Positions 24,030 to 34,447 of a DNA stretch of 64,000 nucleotides are shown in pieces. The number at the start of each line of letters is the position of its first letter. The stretch's first letter is position 1. Below the pieces are notes generated by a model. The model was not told the origin of the DNA, made no database searches, and saw nothing but the letters and a program-made list of their open reading frames with translations. The stretch comes from Chloroflexota bacterium (GTDB lineage: Bacteria; Chloroflexota; Anaerolineae; J036; Brachytrichaceae), in the NCBI GenBank assembly GCA_030550095.1, contig JAUQQA010000005.1:23603-87602 (forward strand), read 5' to 3'. A program made the position numbers and the translations under genes.

Positions 24030-24675
24030 CAACACGCCGGATCACGCACTCCACGCGTCCTAAGATGCGCGCGTGTTGCGCGTCCACGTAGAAGGGTTGC
24101 AGGGTGGGGTTTTCGGGTTTGAGCTTGAGCCGCCGCCCTTCGCGGTAAATGCGCTTGAGGGTGGATTCGTTGCGGTCGGTGAGGAAGACGGCGACGAGAT
24201 CGCCGTTTTTCACTTCGTCGGCGCTCTCCACGCGGCGCAAGATCACGATGTCACCGTCGTTGATCAGCGCGTCAATCATCGAGTCGCCGCGCACCTCGAG
24301 CGCGTATAAGCCTTTCGTCGTGCTCACGAGGCTGCGGGCGATCGGGATCACGTGTTCAGCAGCGGCGAGCGCGTCGGCGTCGGGGGTTGGTGCAGGCGCG
24401 CTGGCGACGATCTGCCCCACCAGCGGCACGTTCACAACGGCTTCTGTGCTGTGCGTGGGGAGCTTTTCGCGCAGCACCACGCCGCGCGAGCAGCGCGCGT
24501 AGCGGTTGAGGCGCTGGGCGCGTTCCAGCGCGCGCAGGTGATAGCTCACTATCGAGGTCGAGCTAAAACCAACGCCGCGTTGGATCTCGCGGATCGTTGG
24601 CGGCACACCGTGCGCCTCGATGTAGTCTTGGATGAACGCCAAGATGCGCTGCTGCGGCTCAGAGAGCGTGCTCAT
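24025..24675 (-). CDS. lexA: LexA SOS repressor with Ala-Ser cleavage site
   Basis: 216 residues. Winged-helix DNA-binding domain at about 1-65 (SEPQQRILAFIQDYIEAHGVPPTIREIQRGVGFSSTSIVSYHLRAL), S24 peptidase domain at about 80-210 with the catalytic Ser132 (EVRGDSMID) and Lys174 (ESTLKRIY). The self-cleavage loop VPLVGQIVASAP has Ala91-Ser92 where almost all LexA proteins have Ala-Gly. A LexA box of the GAAC-N4-GTTC type sits between its own -35 and -10, so it is autoregulated. The repressor should control DNA-damage genes; no other SOS gene is in the window. Confidence 0.95.
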   Translation of the reverse strand: MSTLSEPQQRILAFIQDYIEAHGVPPTIREIQRGVGFSSTSIVSYHLRALERAQRLNRYARCSRGVVLREKLPTHSTEAVVNVPLVGQIVASAPAPTPDADALAAAEHVIPIARSLVSTTKGLYALEVRGDSMIDALINDGDIVILRRVESADEVKNGDLVAVFLTDRNESTLKRIYREGRRLKLKPENPTLQPFYVDAQHARILGRVECVIRRVV

Positions 24676-24693
24676 GCGTCAATACCGCCTTGG

Positions 24694-24722
24694 ATGATAG
24701 TTGAACGCGCGTTCTATGTCAA
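24694..24722 (-). promoter_or_regulatory. lexA promoter with embedded LexA box
   Basis: On the minus strand TTGACA (24717-24722) and TATCAT (24694-24699) are separated by 17 nt. The spacer holds the perfect palindrome GAACGCGCGTTC (24703-24714), which matches the GAAC-N4-GTTC box of Gram-positive-type LexA proteins. Bound repressor would block polymerase. The box also overlaps the final codon region of the upstream Gfo/Idh/MocA gene. Confidence 0.88.
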
Positions 24723-25811
24723 GGTGCTCGCGCTTGCGTCGCAGCGCACCTCATGCCCGATGGCAGCGGAGCGATAGATCGCGTCAATGATGCGCAAGCC
24801 GATCAAGCCGTGTTCGCCGGGCGATTCGGGGGTTTGACCGCTCAAGCAGCAATCCACAAAGTGATGCACGGCAAGGCGGTGGCCGCTCACGTTGCTTTGA
24901 AGGCGGGGGATGATCGCGGCGGGTTGATCGCCAACGTACTTGAACAGCGCCACTGTTTCGCCATTGGGGGCAGCGCTGTAGAAGTTCGCGCCTGCTTCGC
25001 TGCCGAAAAGGCGCACGTAGTAGGCGTCTTGTTGTGGCTCGCGGTGCGTAGCCCAGGCGCTTTCAAATTGCAGCACGGCGCCGTTGGCGAAGCGGACAAA
25101 TCCGAAGCCGCTGTCGTCCACGTCGAAGTGCTCAGGTTTGAGGTGGCGCGGCTTAGTCTTTTGCCCGCGCTGCCCGAATTCGGCAAACGCCGCGCCGCTC
25201 ACGCTGACGGGCTGCGGGTAATCCATCAACCACAACGCGAGGTCGAGCACATGCACGCCGAGGTCGATCAGCGCGCCGCCGCCCGCGCGTTCTTTTTGGG
25301 TGAACCAGGCGCCGTGGGTTGGGATCCAACCTTCGCGCAGCCAGCCTGCTTTCGCGGCGTAGATGTGACCAAACTCGCCCGCGCGTGCTAGTTGCTTCAG
25401 CCAAACGATCTCAGGGCGGTAGCGGTGGTTGTAGCACACCATCAGCGTTTTGCCTGCCGCTCGTGCAGCAGCGATGATGCGCTCGCCTGCCTGGACGGAG
25501 TGAGCAAGCGGTTTCTCCATCAGCACGTGCTTGCCCTGTTGGAACGCCTCAAGCGCGACGGGTTCGTGCAGCCAGTTGGGCAGCGCGATGCTCACGGCGT
25601 CGATCTCTTTCGAGGCGAGCACTTGGTGGTAATCGGTGAAGCGTCGGCTCGGCGGCACGTTAAAGCGATCGCCGCGCTCGTGCAGCAGCGCCTCGTTGAT
25701 GTCGCAGATCGCCACAAGCTCACATTGGGGGTGGGTCTGGTAGCCCTCGATGTGGTTCCACCCCACGCCGACGCCGATCACCGCTGCGCGCAGCTTGGAC
25801 TCACCAGGCAT
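24714..25811 (-). CDS. Gfo/Idh/MocA family NAD(P)-dependent oxidoreductase
   Basis: 365 residues from the ATG at 25811; a TTG at 25832 that overlaps the gcvPA stop is an alternative. Rossmann motif AAVIGVGVGWNHIEGY is at the N-terminus, followed by the family signature KHVLMEKPLAHSV (EKP lysine) and the C-terminal domain GGGALIDLGVHVLDLALWLMDYP with the conserved Asp and His. These enzymes oxidise or reduce sugars, inositols or related compounds. The substrate is unknown. It follows gcvPA closely and its 3' end runs into the lexA promoter. Confidence 0.85.
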   Translation of the reverse strand: MPGESKLRAAVIGVGVGWNHIEGYQTHPQCELVAICDINEALLHERGDRFNVPPSRRFTDYHQVLASKEIDAVSIALPNWLHEPVALEAFQQGKHVLMEKPLAHSVQAGERIIAAARAAGKTLMVCYNHRYRPEIVWLKQLARAGEFGHIYAAKAGWLREGWIPTHGAWFTQKERAGGGALIDLGVHVLDLALWLMDYPQPVSVSGAAFAEFGQRGQKTKPRHLKPEHFDVDDSGFGFVRFANGAVLQFESAWATHREPQQDAYYVRLFGSEAGANFYSAAPNGETVALFKYVGDQPAAIIPRLQSNVSGHRLAVHHFVDCCLSGQTPESPGEHGLIGLRIIDAIYRSAAIGHEVRCDASASTLT

Positions 25812-25828
25812 AGGTGTCCGTTGGAACG

Positions 25829-27154
25829 TCAAGCCATCTTGCTGAGCGCCTCCACCAGCGCGTCAATCTCCTCACGGGTGTTTGTCTCGGTGCAGCAGAG
25901 CAACATGTGGTTGGCGAGGTGGGGGTAGTCTCGTCCCAAGTCGTAGCCGCCGATGATGTCGTATTCGTCGAGCAAGAACTCGTTGATCTCTTTCACGCTG
26001 GTGGGGCACTTCACCACAAACTCGTGGAAGAAGGGCTTCTCGCGCCACACTTCAAAGCCCTTGATCTGCGCGATCTGTTCGGCAGCGTAATGGGCTTTGT
26101 GGTAGCACAGGCGCGCGACCTGTCGCAAACCTTGCTTGCCCATCACGCTGAGGTACACGCTCGCTGCGAGCGCCATTAGCCCTTGGTTGGTGCAGATGTT
26201 GCTGGTGGCTTTCTCGCGGCGGATGTCCTGTTCGCGCGTCTTGAGCGTGAGCACGTAGCCGCGCTTGCCCTCCTTGTCCACTGTCTCGCCGACGATGCGC
26301 CCAGGGATGCGACGCATGTACTCGCGCTTGGTGCAGAAGAAACCGAGGTACGGTCCGCCGAAGCTGAGCGGGATGCCGAGCGGTTGCCCTTCGCCCACGA
26401 CGACATCGGCGCCGTACTCCGAGGGGGGCTTGAGCAGACCAAGCGCGATGGGGTTGGTGACCACGACGAACAGCCCGCCCATGGCGTGCAAGCGCTGCGC
26501 CAAGCCGTCGAGCGCTTCAATTTGCCCAAAGAAGTTCGGCGTTTGCGCGCACAGGCACGCCGTCTCTAGATCGGCTTGCTCAGCGAGCGCGTAGAGGTCG
26601 CCCTCGATGATCTGCACGTTGGGTCTAAACTGCAAGTAGGTGTGCAGCACGCGCCGATAGTGCGGGTGAATGGCATCGGAGACGAGCACTTTGTTGCGCT
26701 GCGTGGCTGCCATGCTCATCAGCACGGCTTCGGCAAAGGCGGTGGCGCCGTCGTAGTGCGAAGCGGTGCTGATCTCCATGCCCGTCAGCGCGCTCATCAT
26801 GCTTTGGAACTCGAAGATCGCTTGCAGCGTCCCTTGGCTCACTTCGGGCTGGTATGGCGTGTATGACGTGAAGAACTCGCCGCGGCGGATGATGTGGTCA
26901 ACCACGCTGGGGATGTAGTGGTTGTACGCGCCCGCGCCGAGGAAGCAAGCGTGATGATGCATGTCGGCATTTGCGTCGGCGAGCGCGTTTAGCTCCCACA
27001 TCACTTCCATCTCGGTGACTGGCTCGGGCAAGTTGAGCTTGGGGAAGCGGAACTTCTCGGGGACTGCGCTGAACAACTCTTCGATGCTGGAAACGCCGAT
27101 GGTCTCCAGCATGGCGCGGCGTTCCGCGTCGGTGTGAGGGATGTACGTGCTCAT
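25829..27154 (-). CDS. gcvPA: Glycine dehydrogenase (decarboxylating) subunit 1, GcvPA
   Basis: 441 residues, the N-terminal half of the P-protein as found in organisms with a split enzyme. It shows YIPHTDAERRAMLETIGV, AGAYNHYIPSVVDHIIRRGEFFTSYTPYQPEVSQGTLQAIFEFQSM and GEGQPLGIPLSFGGPYLGFF. The PLP-binding lysine belongs to subunit 2 (GcvPB), which is not in this window, so the protein needs a partner encoded elsewhere. It decarboxylates glycine and passes the aminomethyl group to lipoyl-GcvH, whose gene lies 15 nt upstream. Confidence 0.95.
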   Translation of the reverse strand: MSTYIPHTDAERRAMLETIGVSSIEELFSAVPEKFRFPKLNLPEPVTEMEVMWELNALADANADMHHHACFLGAGAYNHYIPSVVDHIIRRGEFFTSYTPYQPEVSQGTLQAIFEFQSMMSALTGMEISTASHYDGATAFAEAVLMSMAATQRNKVLVSDAIHPHYRRVLHTYLQFRPNVQIIEGDLYALAEQADLETACLCAQTPNFFGQIEALDGLAQRLHAMGGLFVVVTNPIALGLLKPPSEYGADVVVGEGQPLGIPLSFGGPYLGFFCTKREYMRRIPGRIVGETVDKEGKRGYVLTLKTREQDIRREKATSNICTNQGLMALAASVYLSVMGKQGLRQVARLCYHKAHYAAEQIAQIKGFEVWREKPFFHEFVVKCPTSVKEINEFLLDEYDIIGGYDLGRDYPHLANHMLLCCTETNTREEIDALVEALSKMA

Positions 27155-27169
27155 GGCATGGATGGGCTT

Positions 27170-27571
27170 TCAGTGGCGCGCCTCTTCTTCTTGCAGGAAA
27201 GCGGCATAAGCCTCAGCGTCCATCAGCGCGTTAAGCGCGTTGGGGTCGTCGGGCTTGATGCGGAAGAGCCAACCAGCGCCGTAGGGGTCTTTGTTCACAA
27301 TCTCGGGCGAGCGTTCAGCGTCGTGGTTCACGGCGGTGATCGTGCCGCTGATCGGCGCGTACACGTCCGAGGCGGACTTGACCGACTCAACCACAGCGAC
27401 GGCTTCACCCGCTTTGACCACGCGCCCTTCTTGGGGCAGCTCGACGTAAACCAAATCGTTCATCTGTTGTTGCGCGTGGTCGGTGATGCCGCACACCACT
27501 TCATCGCCTTCTGCGCGTGCCCATTCGTGTGTTTTGAGATAGCGAGCGTTGGGGTCAATCTTCGAGGTCAT
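27170..27571 (-). CDS. gcvH: Glycine cleavage system H protein
   Basis: 133 residues. The lipoyl-type fold is clear: [39 protein letters not shown], then the lipoylation lysine in [19 protein letters not shown] (Lys near residue 65), and the C-terminal GAGWLFRIK. It shuttles the aminomethyl and methylene intermediates between P-, T- and L-proteins. It is the first gene of a gcvH-gcvPA-oxidoreductase run; gcvT and gcvPB are not nearby. Confidence 0.95.
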   Translation of the reverse strand: MTSKIDPNARYLKTHEWARAEGDEVVCGITDHAQQQMNDLVYVELPQEGRVVKAGEAVAVVESVKSASDVYAPISGTITAVNHDAERSPEIVNKDPYGAGWLFRIKPDDPNALNALMDAEAYAAFLQEEEARH

Positions 27572-27609
27572 AGGCGTTCCGAGCGCGGATGATACCGCAG
27601 CTTGGCGGC

Positions 27610-27639
27610 AAAAAAGCGCTGCCCGGGGAGAGCAGCGCT
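27610..27639 (-). terminator. Intrinsic terminator of the thiamine operon
   Basis: On the minus strand AGCGCTGC and GCAGCGCT (8-bp stem, loop of about nine) are followed by TTTTTT. It lies about 30 nt after the thiamine-binding protein stop. Confidence 0.85.
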
Positions 27640-27668
27640 TGGTGTTGCAGTGGTTGCTTTGGTTTGGC

Positions 27669-28766
27669 TTAGCGCAGCACGATCTCCGTCCAGCGCTCGA
27701 TCCACTGCTCGCGCCCTTCGTGGATTTGCTGCGGCGAGAGCGTGAGCGGGTTGGCGGGCGGTTGCCCGAACTTGAGGAACACCTCTGGCAGTTGCGCCTC
27801 GGGCAAGACGGGATACACGAACATTTGCAGCGGGATGTCCTCTTGGAATGTGCGGCTGAGCATGAAGTCCACCCACTTCTCCGCGAGGGCGCGCTTCTTT
27901 GTGCCTTTCAAGATGCCCACGAACTCAATCTGCTCAAAAGCTGTGCCCTCGACGTTGCCCGTGGGCGGCTCGGTGAACTTGCCTTCGCTGAACACCACTT
28001 CAGCGGCAGGGCTGGTGGCGTAGGAGACGACGAGCGGGCGCGGGCCTTTGCCGCTGCTACCGCTGAACTGCGTGAAGTATGCGTCCTCCCAATCGGGGCT
28101 GACGTACACGTCGTTGGCGCGCAGGTCCGCCCAGAACTGCGTCCAAGGGTAATCGCTGCCTTCAGGGAAGGCGGCGATTGTCGCCATGAGGAACGCTAGC
28201 CCTGGCGATGACGTTGCAGGGTTTTGCACCACGAGCAAGCCTTTGTAGCGCGGGTTGGCGAGGTCGCGCAGTGAACGAGGTGGCTCGAGGTTGCGCGCGC
28301 TGAAGTACGCTTTGTCATAGTTCACCATCACGTGCCCGTAGTCCACAGGCAGCAGGCGGTTGGTCTTGTCGAGCTTAAAGCGCTCGGGGATGGCGGCGAG
28401 CATCGGCGAGTTGTACGGCTCGAAGATGTCGGCGTCGAGCGCGCGGCTCATGAAGGTGTTGTCCACGCCGTAGAACACATCCGCGAGCGGCGCGTCTTTG
28501 CTGAGGATGGCTTTGTTCAGCGCGCTGCCTGTGTCGCCCGATTCGAGGATTTGCACCTTCACGTTGTTGGCTTGCTCGAACTGCCGGATGACGTTTTCGC
28601 TGACGTTGAAACTATCATGCGACATGATCACCAGCGTCTCTGGCTCGGCGCTGGGCGCGCCCGTGGTCGGGGCGGTTGTCGCAGTTGGGGGTGGCGCCTG
28701 CACTGCGCAGGCGCTCAGCAACGCCAAAGCGCTCAACAACGCAACACGGTTGAACGATCGCATCAT
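27669..28766 (-). CDS. thiB: Thiamine ABC transporter substrate-binding lipoprotein
   Basis: 365 residues from the ATG at 28766, which has AAAGGAG 9 nt upstream (a GTG at 28775 overlaps that site). A lipoprotein signal peptide ending LLSAC (Cys near residue 20) is followed by a Thr/Pro/Ala linker and a type 2 binding-protein domain. [59 protein letters not shown] and [20 protein letters not shown] are marks of the TbpA/ThiB family that binds thiamine and its phosphates. It follows thiamine pyrophosphokinase under a TPP riboswitch, which confirms the substrate. The permease and ATPase genes are not in the window. Confidence 0.92.
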   Translation of the reverse strand: MMRSFNRVALLSALALLSACAVQAPPPTATTAPTTGAPSAEPETLVIMSHDSFNVSENVIRQFEQANNVKVQILESGDTGSALNKAILSKDAPLADVFYGVDNTFMSRALDADIFEPYNSPMLAAIPERFKLDKTNRLLPVDYGHVMVNYDKAYFSARNLEPPRSLRDLANPRYKGLLVVQNPATSSPGLAFLMATIAAFPEGSDYPWTQFWADLRANDVYVSPDWEDAYFTQFSGSSGKGPRPLVVSYATSPAAEVVFSEGKFTEPPTGNVEGTAFEQIEFVGILKGTKKRALAEKWVDFMLSRTFQEDIPLQMFVYPVLPEAQLPEVFLKFGQPPANPLTLSPQQIHEGREQWIERWTEIVLR

Positions 28767-28810
28767 GGCTTTCACTCCTTTAGAAGACTTGTTGACTTGT
28801 CAAACTTGCC

Positions 28811-29479
28811 TCATGCTGCTTGCTGCTCGCGCATCACGCACAGCAACATGCCGTGCCGCACATGCACGCGCGCCGTCTCGCTGAGCAAGACGTTGCTCAC
28901 GCCGCGCGCAGGACCGAAAAAGAGCGGCTCGTCGCGCAGCGGATACTCCAATCCTTCGGTGGTGATGCCGTGCACATCGCCGCCAAGCGGCAACAGCGAG
29001 ACGAGATCGCCCGGCGCGCCGCGCAGCGTGAGCGTGGTGGGCGCCTCGCGCGCGTCAATCAACATTGCGCGCTCGGGGCCGTGCGCGAGGACGACAGACC
29101 AACCCCGTAGTGCAGGCATGGCAAGCAACAGCATGTTGGCGAGCGCGTGATCCAGCCGCCCGCCGAGGGCGCCGAGCACGACGATCGCCTCGGGGCGCGG
29201 CGTGAGCTGCGTAGCGAGCAACAGCGCAAGCTCGAGGTCGGTTTCGTTTTTGCGCGTGGGGTGGCGGTGGAGCTGTGTGCCTTGAGCTTGCAGCGCGCGC
29301 ACCACGTCCTCGGGCAGCGAGTCGAAGTCGCCGACTACGTGATGCGGGCTGAGGTTCAGCGCGAGCGCGGCGCGCGTGCCGCCGTCGGCGCAGATCAGCA
29401 CGTCGCCTTCGCGTAGCCAACGCTGAACATCGGCTCGGCTCGGCGGTTCGCCGTTTGCGATGATGATTGCGCGTGCCAT
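28811..29479 (-). CDS. thiN: Thiamine pyrophosphokinase
   Basis: 222 residues. ADGGTRAALALNLSPHHVVGDFDSLPEDV and HPTRKNETDLELALLLA are the ATP/Mg-binding signatures of bacterial thiamine diphosphokinase, with GALGGRLDHALAN following. It turns salvaged thiamine and ATP into thiamine pyrophosphate plus AMP. It is the first gene downstream of the TPP riboswitch, and its GGAGG ribosome-binding site lies inside the 3' arm of the riboswitch terminator. This gives product feedback on a salvage pathway with the thiamine-binding lipoprotein as second gene. Confidence 0.93.
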   Translation of the reverse strand: MARAIIIANGEPPSRADVQRWLREGDVLICADGGTRAALALNLSPHHVVGDFDSLPEDVVRALQAQGTQLHRHPTRKNETDLELALLLATQLTPRPEAIVVLGALGGRLDHALANMLLLAMPALRGWSVVLAHGPERAMLIDAREAPTTLTLRGAPGDLVSLLPLGGDVHGITTEGLEYPLRDEPLFFGPARGVSNVLLSETARVHVRHGMLLCVMREQQAA

Positions 29480-29480
29480 G

Positions 29481-29517
29481 AAAAAACGCCTCCGCGGGTC
29501 AAGCCGCGCAGGCGTTT
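29481..29517 (-). terminator. Riboswitch-controlled terminator that also hides the ribosome-binding site
   Basis: On the minus strand AAACGCCTGCGCGG pairs with CCGCGGAGGCGTTTTTTC; the T-run ends 1 nt before the thiN ATG. The 3' arm includes GGAGG, the only Shine-Dalgarno candidate of thiN. The same hairpin can thus end transcription or block translation. Confidence 0.85.
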
Positions 29518-29564
29518 GGTGAAACAGGTGAGCAGCGCCGATGAAGGACGGCGCGACGCTATGT

Positions 29565-29652
29565 TCCCTACGCTGGCATGACCCAGATCAGGTTCAGCGG
29601 GTCGGCGCCGGATAACTGGGCGCCCTCTCAGCCCGCGTCCGCGGACTCCCCG
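29565..29652 (-). promoter_or_regulatory. TPP riboswitch (THI element)
   Basis: The minus strand carries the conserved core GCTGAGA, then ACCCGCTGAACCTGATCTGG and GTCATGCCAGCGTAGGGA, matching the class I TPP aptamer with a variable P3 stem (GGCGCC...GGCGCC). It precedes thiN by about 85 nt, and a hairpin at 29535-29554 lies between aptamer and terminator. TPP binding should favour the terminator at 29481-29517. Confidence 0.97.
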
Positions 29653-29665
29653 TTGTTCGACTTCG

Positions 29666-29671
29666 ATTATA
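29666..29671 (-). promoter_or_regulatory. -10 box (TATAAT) of the thiamine operon
   Basis: A consensus TATAAT lies between the leuA stop and the aptamer, placing the start about 6 nt before the riboswitch. The -35 is weak. Confidence 0.5.
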
Positions 29672-29680
29672 TGCGCATAT

Positions 29681-31294
29681 TCACGCTGTGGCGGGCGCTG
29701 GTTCGGCAGCGCTGGTTTGGCTGCGTCGCAGCCGACGCAAACCCTTGTTGATCGCGGCGAGATAGGCTTTGCCGCTGGCGACGAGCGTATCGGTATCCGC
29801 GCTGCGCCCGCTGAAGATGTATTTGCGCCCTTCGGCGTCGGTCATCTCAACGCGGATGGTGACGTTGGCGATGGCGTCAATGCCTTCCGTCACGGCGTGC
29901 ACGTGGAACTCCACCAACTTGGCGTTGGCGCCTGTGATGCGGTTGATGCAGTTGCACACGGCGTTGACGGGGCCGTTGCCCACGGCGGCATCTTGGTGCG
30001 GCTCGCCTTCTGCGTCAATGAGGCGCACGCTTGCGACGGGTGTGCTGCCGGTGCCAGTCGCCACCTGCAGCTCATCGAGTTGGAAAAGGTCGTTGCCGAG
30101 AGCCTCAAACTGATCGGTGAGCAGCGCCTCGATGTCGGCGTCGCTGACGACCTTTTTCTTGTCGCACAGCACCTTGAAGCGCTCAAACGCCTTCTCCAGC
30201 TCCTCGCGCGTGAGGTCGTAGCCCATTTGCTTGAGACGCTCGGCGAAGGCATGGCGCCCGCTGTGCTTGCCCAGCACGAGGTTCGTGCTGTTCCATCCCA
30301 CATCCTCGGGGCGCATGATCTCGTAGGTGAGCGGGTTCTTCAACATGCCGTCTTGGTGAATGCCGGCTTCGTGGGCGAAGGCGTTTGCGCCGACGATGGC
30401 TTTGTTGGGCTGGACGGGGATGGAAGTTAGGCTGCTCACCATCTTGCTGGTGCGCACGAGCTGCGTGGTGTCAATGTTGGTGTAAAGCCCGCCGAAGAAC
30501 TGCGAGCGCGTCTTGAGCGCCATCACCACTTCCTCAAGGCTGGTGTTGCCGGCGCGCTCGCCAATGCCGTTGATCGTCACTTCGGCTTGGCGCGCGCCCG
30601 CCATTAAGCCAGCGAGTGTGTTTGCCGTCGCCAAGCCAAGGTCGTTGTGGCAGTGCACGCTGACGATCACCTTGCCCTCTTTGATGCCAGGCACGTGCTC
30701 GACGATGCCAGCGATTAGCTGACCGTACTCTTGCGGCGTGCAGTAGCCGACTGTGTCAGGGATGTTGAGCGTGGTGGCGCCGGCTTCTACCGCGACCTTG
30801 AGCACTTCCCACAGAAATTCGGGGTCGCTGCGACCAGCGTCCTCGGGTGAGAACTCCACGTCTTCGCACAGGCTGCGCGCATAGCTCACCATCTCGCCGA
30901 CCTGCTCGATGCACTCGCTGCGGCTGATGCGCAGCTTGTACTGCAGGTGAATGTCGCTGGTGGCGAGGAAGGTGTGGATGCGCGGGCGCTTTGCCCACTG
31001 CACTGCTGCCCAGGCGGCGTCAATGTCCTTCTTGTTGGCGCGCGCTAGGCTTGCGATCACAGGCGCGTTGTCGAGCTGCCCCACCTCTTGGGCGATCTTG
31101 GTCACGGCTTCGAAGTCGCCTGGCGAGGCGATGGCGAATCCCGCTTCGATGATGTCCACCCCCAGCCGCGCGAGCTGGCGCGCAATCTCCAGCTTCTCCG
31201 CGAGGTTCAACGTTGCGCCGGGGGATTGCTCGCCGTCGCGCAGGGTGGTGTCGAAAATCAACACGCGCTTGGGGTCTAGGTTTTTGAAGTGCAT
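29681..31294 (-). CDS. leuA: 2-isopropylmalate synthase
   Basis: 537 residues from the ATG at 31294, preceded by GGGAGAGGA. The HMGL-like domain starts [28 protein letters not shown] with metal-binding Asp, and continues with [20 protein letters not shown] and [20 protein letters not shown]. The C-terminal LeuA allosteric domain (about 390-510, [21 protein letters not shown]...[17 protein letters not shown]) binds leucine for feedback inhibition. It performs the first step of leucine synthesis from 2-oxoisovalerate, the product made by the ilv genes upstream in the same operon. Confidence 0.96.
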   Translation of the reverse strand: MHFKNLDPKRVLIFDTTLRDGEQSPGATLNLAEKLEIARQLARLGVDIIEAGFAIASPGDFEAVTKIAQEVGQLDNAPVIASLARANKKDIDAAWAAVQWAKRPRIHTFLATSDIHLQYKLRISRSECIEQVGEMVSYARSLCEDVEFSPEDAGRSDPEFLWEVLKVAVEAGATTLNIPDTVGYCTPQEYGQLIAGIVEHVPGIKEGKVIVSVHCHNDLGLATANTLAGLMAGARQAEVTINGIGERAGNTSLEEVVMALKTRSQFFGGLYTNIDTTQLVRTSKMVSSLTSIPVQPNKAIVGANAFAHEAGIHQDGMLKNPLTYEIMRPEDVGWNSTNLVLGKHSGRHAFAERLKQMGYDLTREELEKAFERFKVLCDKKKVVSDADIEALLTDQFEALGNDLFQLDELQVATGTGSTPVASVRLIDAEGEPHQDAAVGNGPVNAVCNCINRITGANAKLVEFHVHAVTEGIDAIANVTIRVEMTDAEGRKYIFSGRSADTDTLVASGKAYLAAINKGLRRLRRSQTSAAEPAPATA

Positions 31295-31313
31295 GGCGTT
31301 CCTCTCCCGTTGC

Positions 31314-32864
31314 TCACAGATGCTGTTGGATAAGCGTGTGTGGTTTTGCGCGCTGCGCCTGCGCCACGATCTGCCCCTCTGCCAACACGGCGCGATGCGT
31401 GATGCAAGGCAGCACGTCTTCAGCATGGTGCGAGACCATCAAAAGGGTGGTGTGCTGCGCAAGTGCCGTGAGCAGCGCGGCAAGTTCCGCGCGCGTGCTT
31501 GCGTCCAGCCCATCGAGGGCTTCGTCGAGGATGAGGAGCTGGGGCTGGTTCACCAACGCGCGCGCCAGCAGCACTTTGCGCGCTTGCCCGTAGCTCATCG
31601 CCAAGAGGCTGCGCCGCGCGAGCGCCTGCAACCCGAGCTGTTCGATCACGGCGTGCACGCGCTGGCGCTGCGCACGCGTGAGCGGCTGCAACCAGCCCAC
31701 GCTGGCGAAGAAGCCGCTGGCGATCACTTGCTCGGCGGTGAGGTCAACCGCGTAGCGCGCTTGAAATTCGCACGAGACGTAGCCGATGCGCTGCTTGATC
31801 GCCCACACGTTGCGCAGTGGCGCGCCGTTGAAGCGCTCGATTGTGCCGCGGGCGGGCGCGATCTCGCCGAGGATCAAGCGCAGCAGCGTGCTTTTGCCGA
31901 CGCCGTTGTCGCCCACAAGCAGCCAGTGCTCGCCCGCGTTGATGCGCCACGTGAGATCATGCAGCACGAGCGGCTCGCCGCTATCTGGCGCAGCGCCGAC
32001 GTTAGTGAGCTTGATCACGAACGGTTGAGAGTCACGCGCGGCGTCGTCGAGCGGCTGCCATGCCTCGCGTTGCGGCGAGCGTGTGCGCGAGGGCAGGACG
32101 ACGTGTGTGCCGATGCGCGCGATGCGCCCCTCGCGCAGCTCAAGCGTGCGGTTCACAGCGGCTGGGATTTCGTGCGGGCGGTGCGTGGTGATCACCAACT
32201 GCGTGCCTTGCGCAGCGAGCTGCTGAAGCACATCGAGCAAGGCGTGGCGTGTGCGTGCGTCTAGCCCGACACCGATCTCGTCGAGCAGCAGCACGTCGGG
32301 CTGGCGGATGATCGCGCGCGCGATCAGGGCGCGCCGGAGTTGCCCTTGTGAGAGGCGATCGAACGGCGCATCAGCAAGGTGCACGATGCCGACTTGCTCA
32401 AGCGCGCGCAGGACGGCTGTCCATTCGCTCGGGGTGGGTGTGCGCGTGATCACTTCTGTGCCAAGCAAGCCGGTGAACACAAGCTGCGCGGTGGTCATGC
32501 GCGCGCCGAAGTCGTCGCCGTGGCGCCGTGCAAGGCGCAAGTAGCGCTGTTGTTGCTCAGCGCTGACGAGCGCCATGCGCTGCGTCGCGCCGATGGGCGA
32601 GCGCGTTGGTTCGCCGTCGAAGGCGTATTCGCGCTTGCCGCTGTTTGGCGCCGGCCAAATCTCGCCGCGCACAAGGCGCAAAAACGTGCTCTTGCCAGCG
32701 CCGTTGGGTCCGAGCACAGCCCAGTGCTCGCCGCGATGGAGCGCCCACGTGATGTTGTGCAACACCCAGCGCCCCTCGAGCATCACGTGCACGCGCTCGA
32801 GACGCACAACGGGTGAGCCAGCGCTCGAAACGGAGGACGGCGTTGCCCCACTGTGCCCCGACAT
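31314..32864 (-). CDS. Duplicated ABC ATPase resembling ModF
   Basis: 516 residues with two ABC domains. First domain: Walker [11 protein letters not shown], signature [15 protein letters not shown], Walker [13 protein letters not shown]. Second domain: [24 protein letters not shown] and [12 protein letters not shown]. The LSxGQLRR and SYGQxRxVLxARAL signatures and absence of membrane spans match ModF/YlmA-type proteins, which are loosely linked to molybdate but of unproven function. It sits 5 nt after ilvC and 19 nt before leuA, inside the branched-chain amino-acid operon, an unexpected place. Confidence 0.75.
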   Translation of the reverse strand: MSGHSGATPSSVSSAGSPVVRLERVHVMLEGRWVLHNITWALHRGEHWAVLGPNGAGKSTFLRLVRGEIWPAPNSGKREYAFDGEPTRSPIGATQRMALVSAEQQQRYLRLARRHGDDFGARMTTAQLVFTGLLGTEVITRTPTPSEWTAVLRALEQVGIVHLADAPFDRLSQGQLRRALIARAIIRQPDVLLLDEIGVGLDARTRHALLDVLQQLAAQGTQLVITTHRPHEIPAAVNRTLELREGRIARIGTHVVLPSRTRSPQREAWQPLDDAARDSQPFVIKLTNVGAAPDSGEPLVLHDLTWRINAGEHWLLVGDNGVGKSTLLRLILGEIAPARGTIERFNGAPLRNVWAIKQRIGYVSCEFQARYAVDLTAEQVIASGFFASVGWLQPLTRAQRQRVHAVIEQLGLQALARRSLLAMSYGQARKVLLARALVNQPQLLILDEALDGLDASTRAELAALLTALAQHTTLLMVSHHAEDVLPCITHRAVLAEGQIVAQAQRAKPHTLIQQHL

Positions 32865-32869
32865 GCGCG

Positions 32870-34437
<1,568 letters not shown>

Positions 34438-34447
34438 GGCTGCTCCC

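Noticed and set aside
30951..32264. 437-codon plus-strand frame opposite leuA and the ModF-like gene
   Set aside because: Antisense, crosses two genes and an intergenic gap, low-complexity product.
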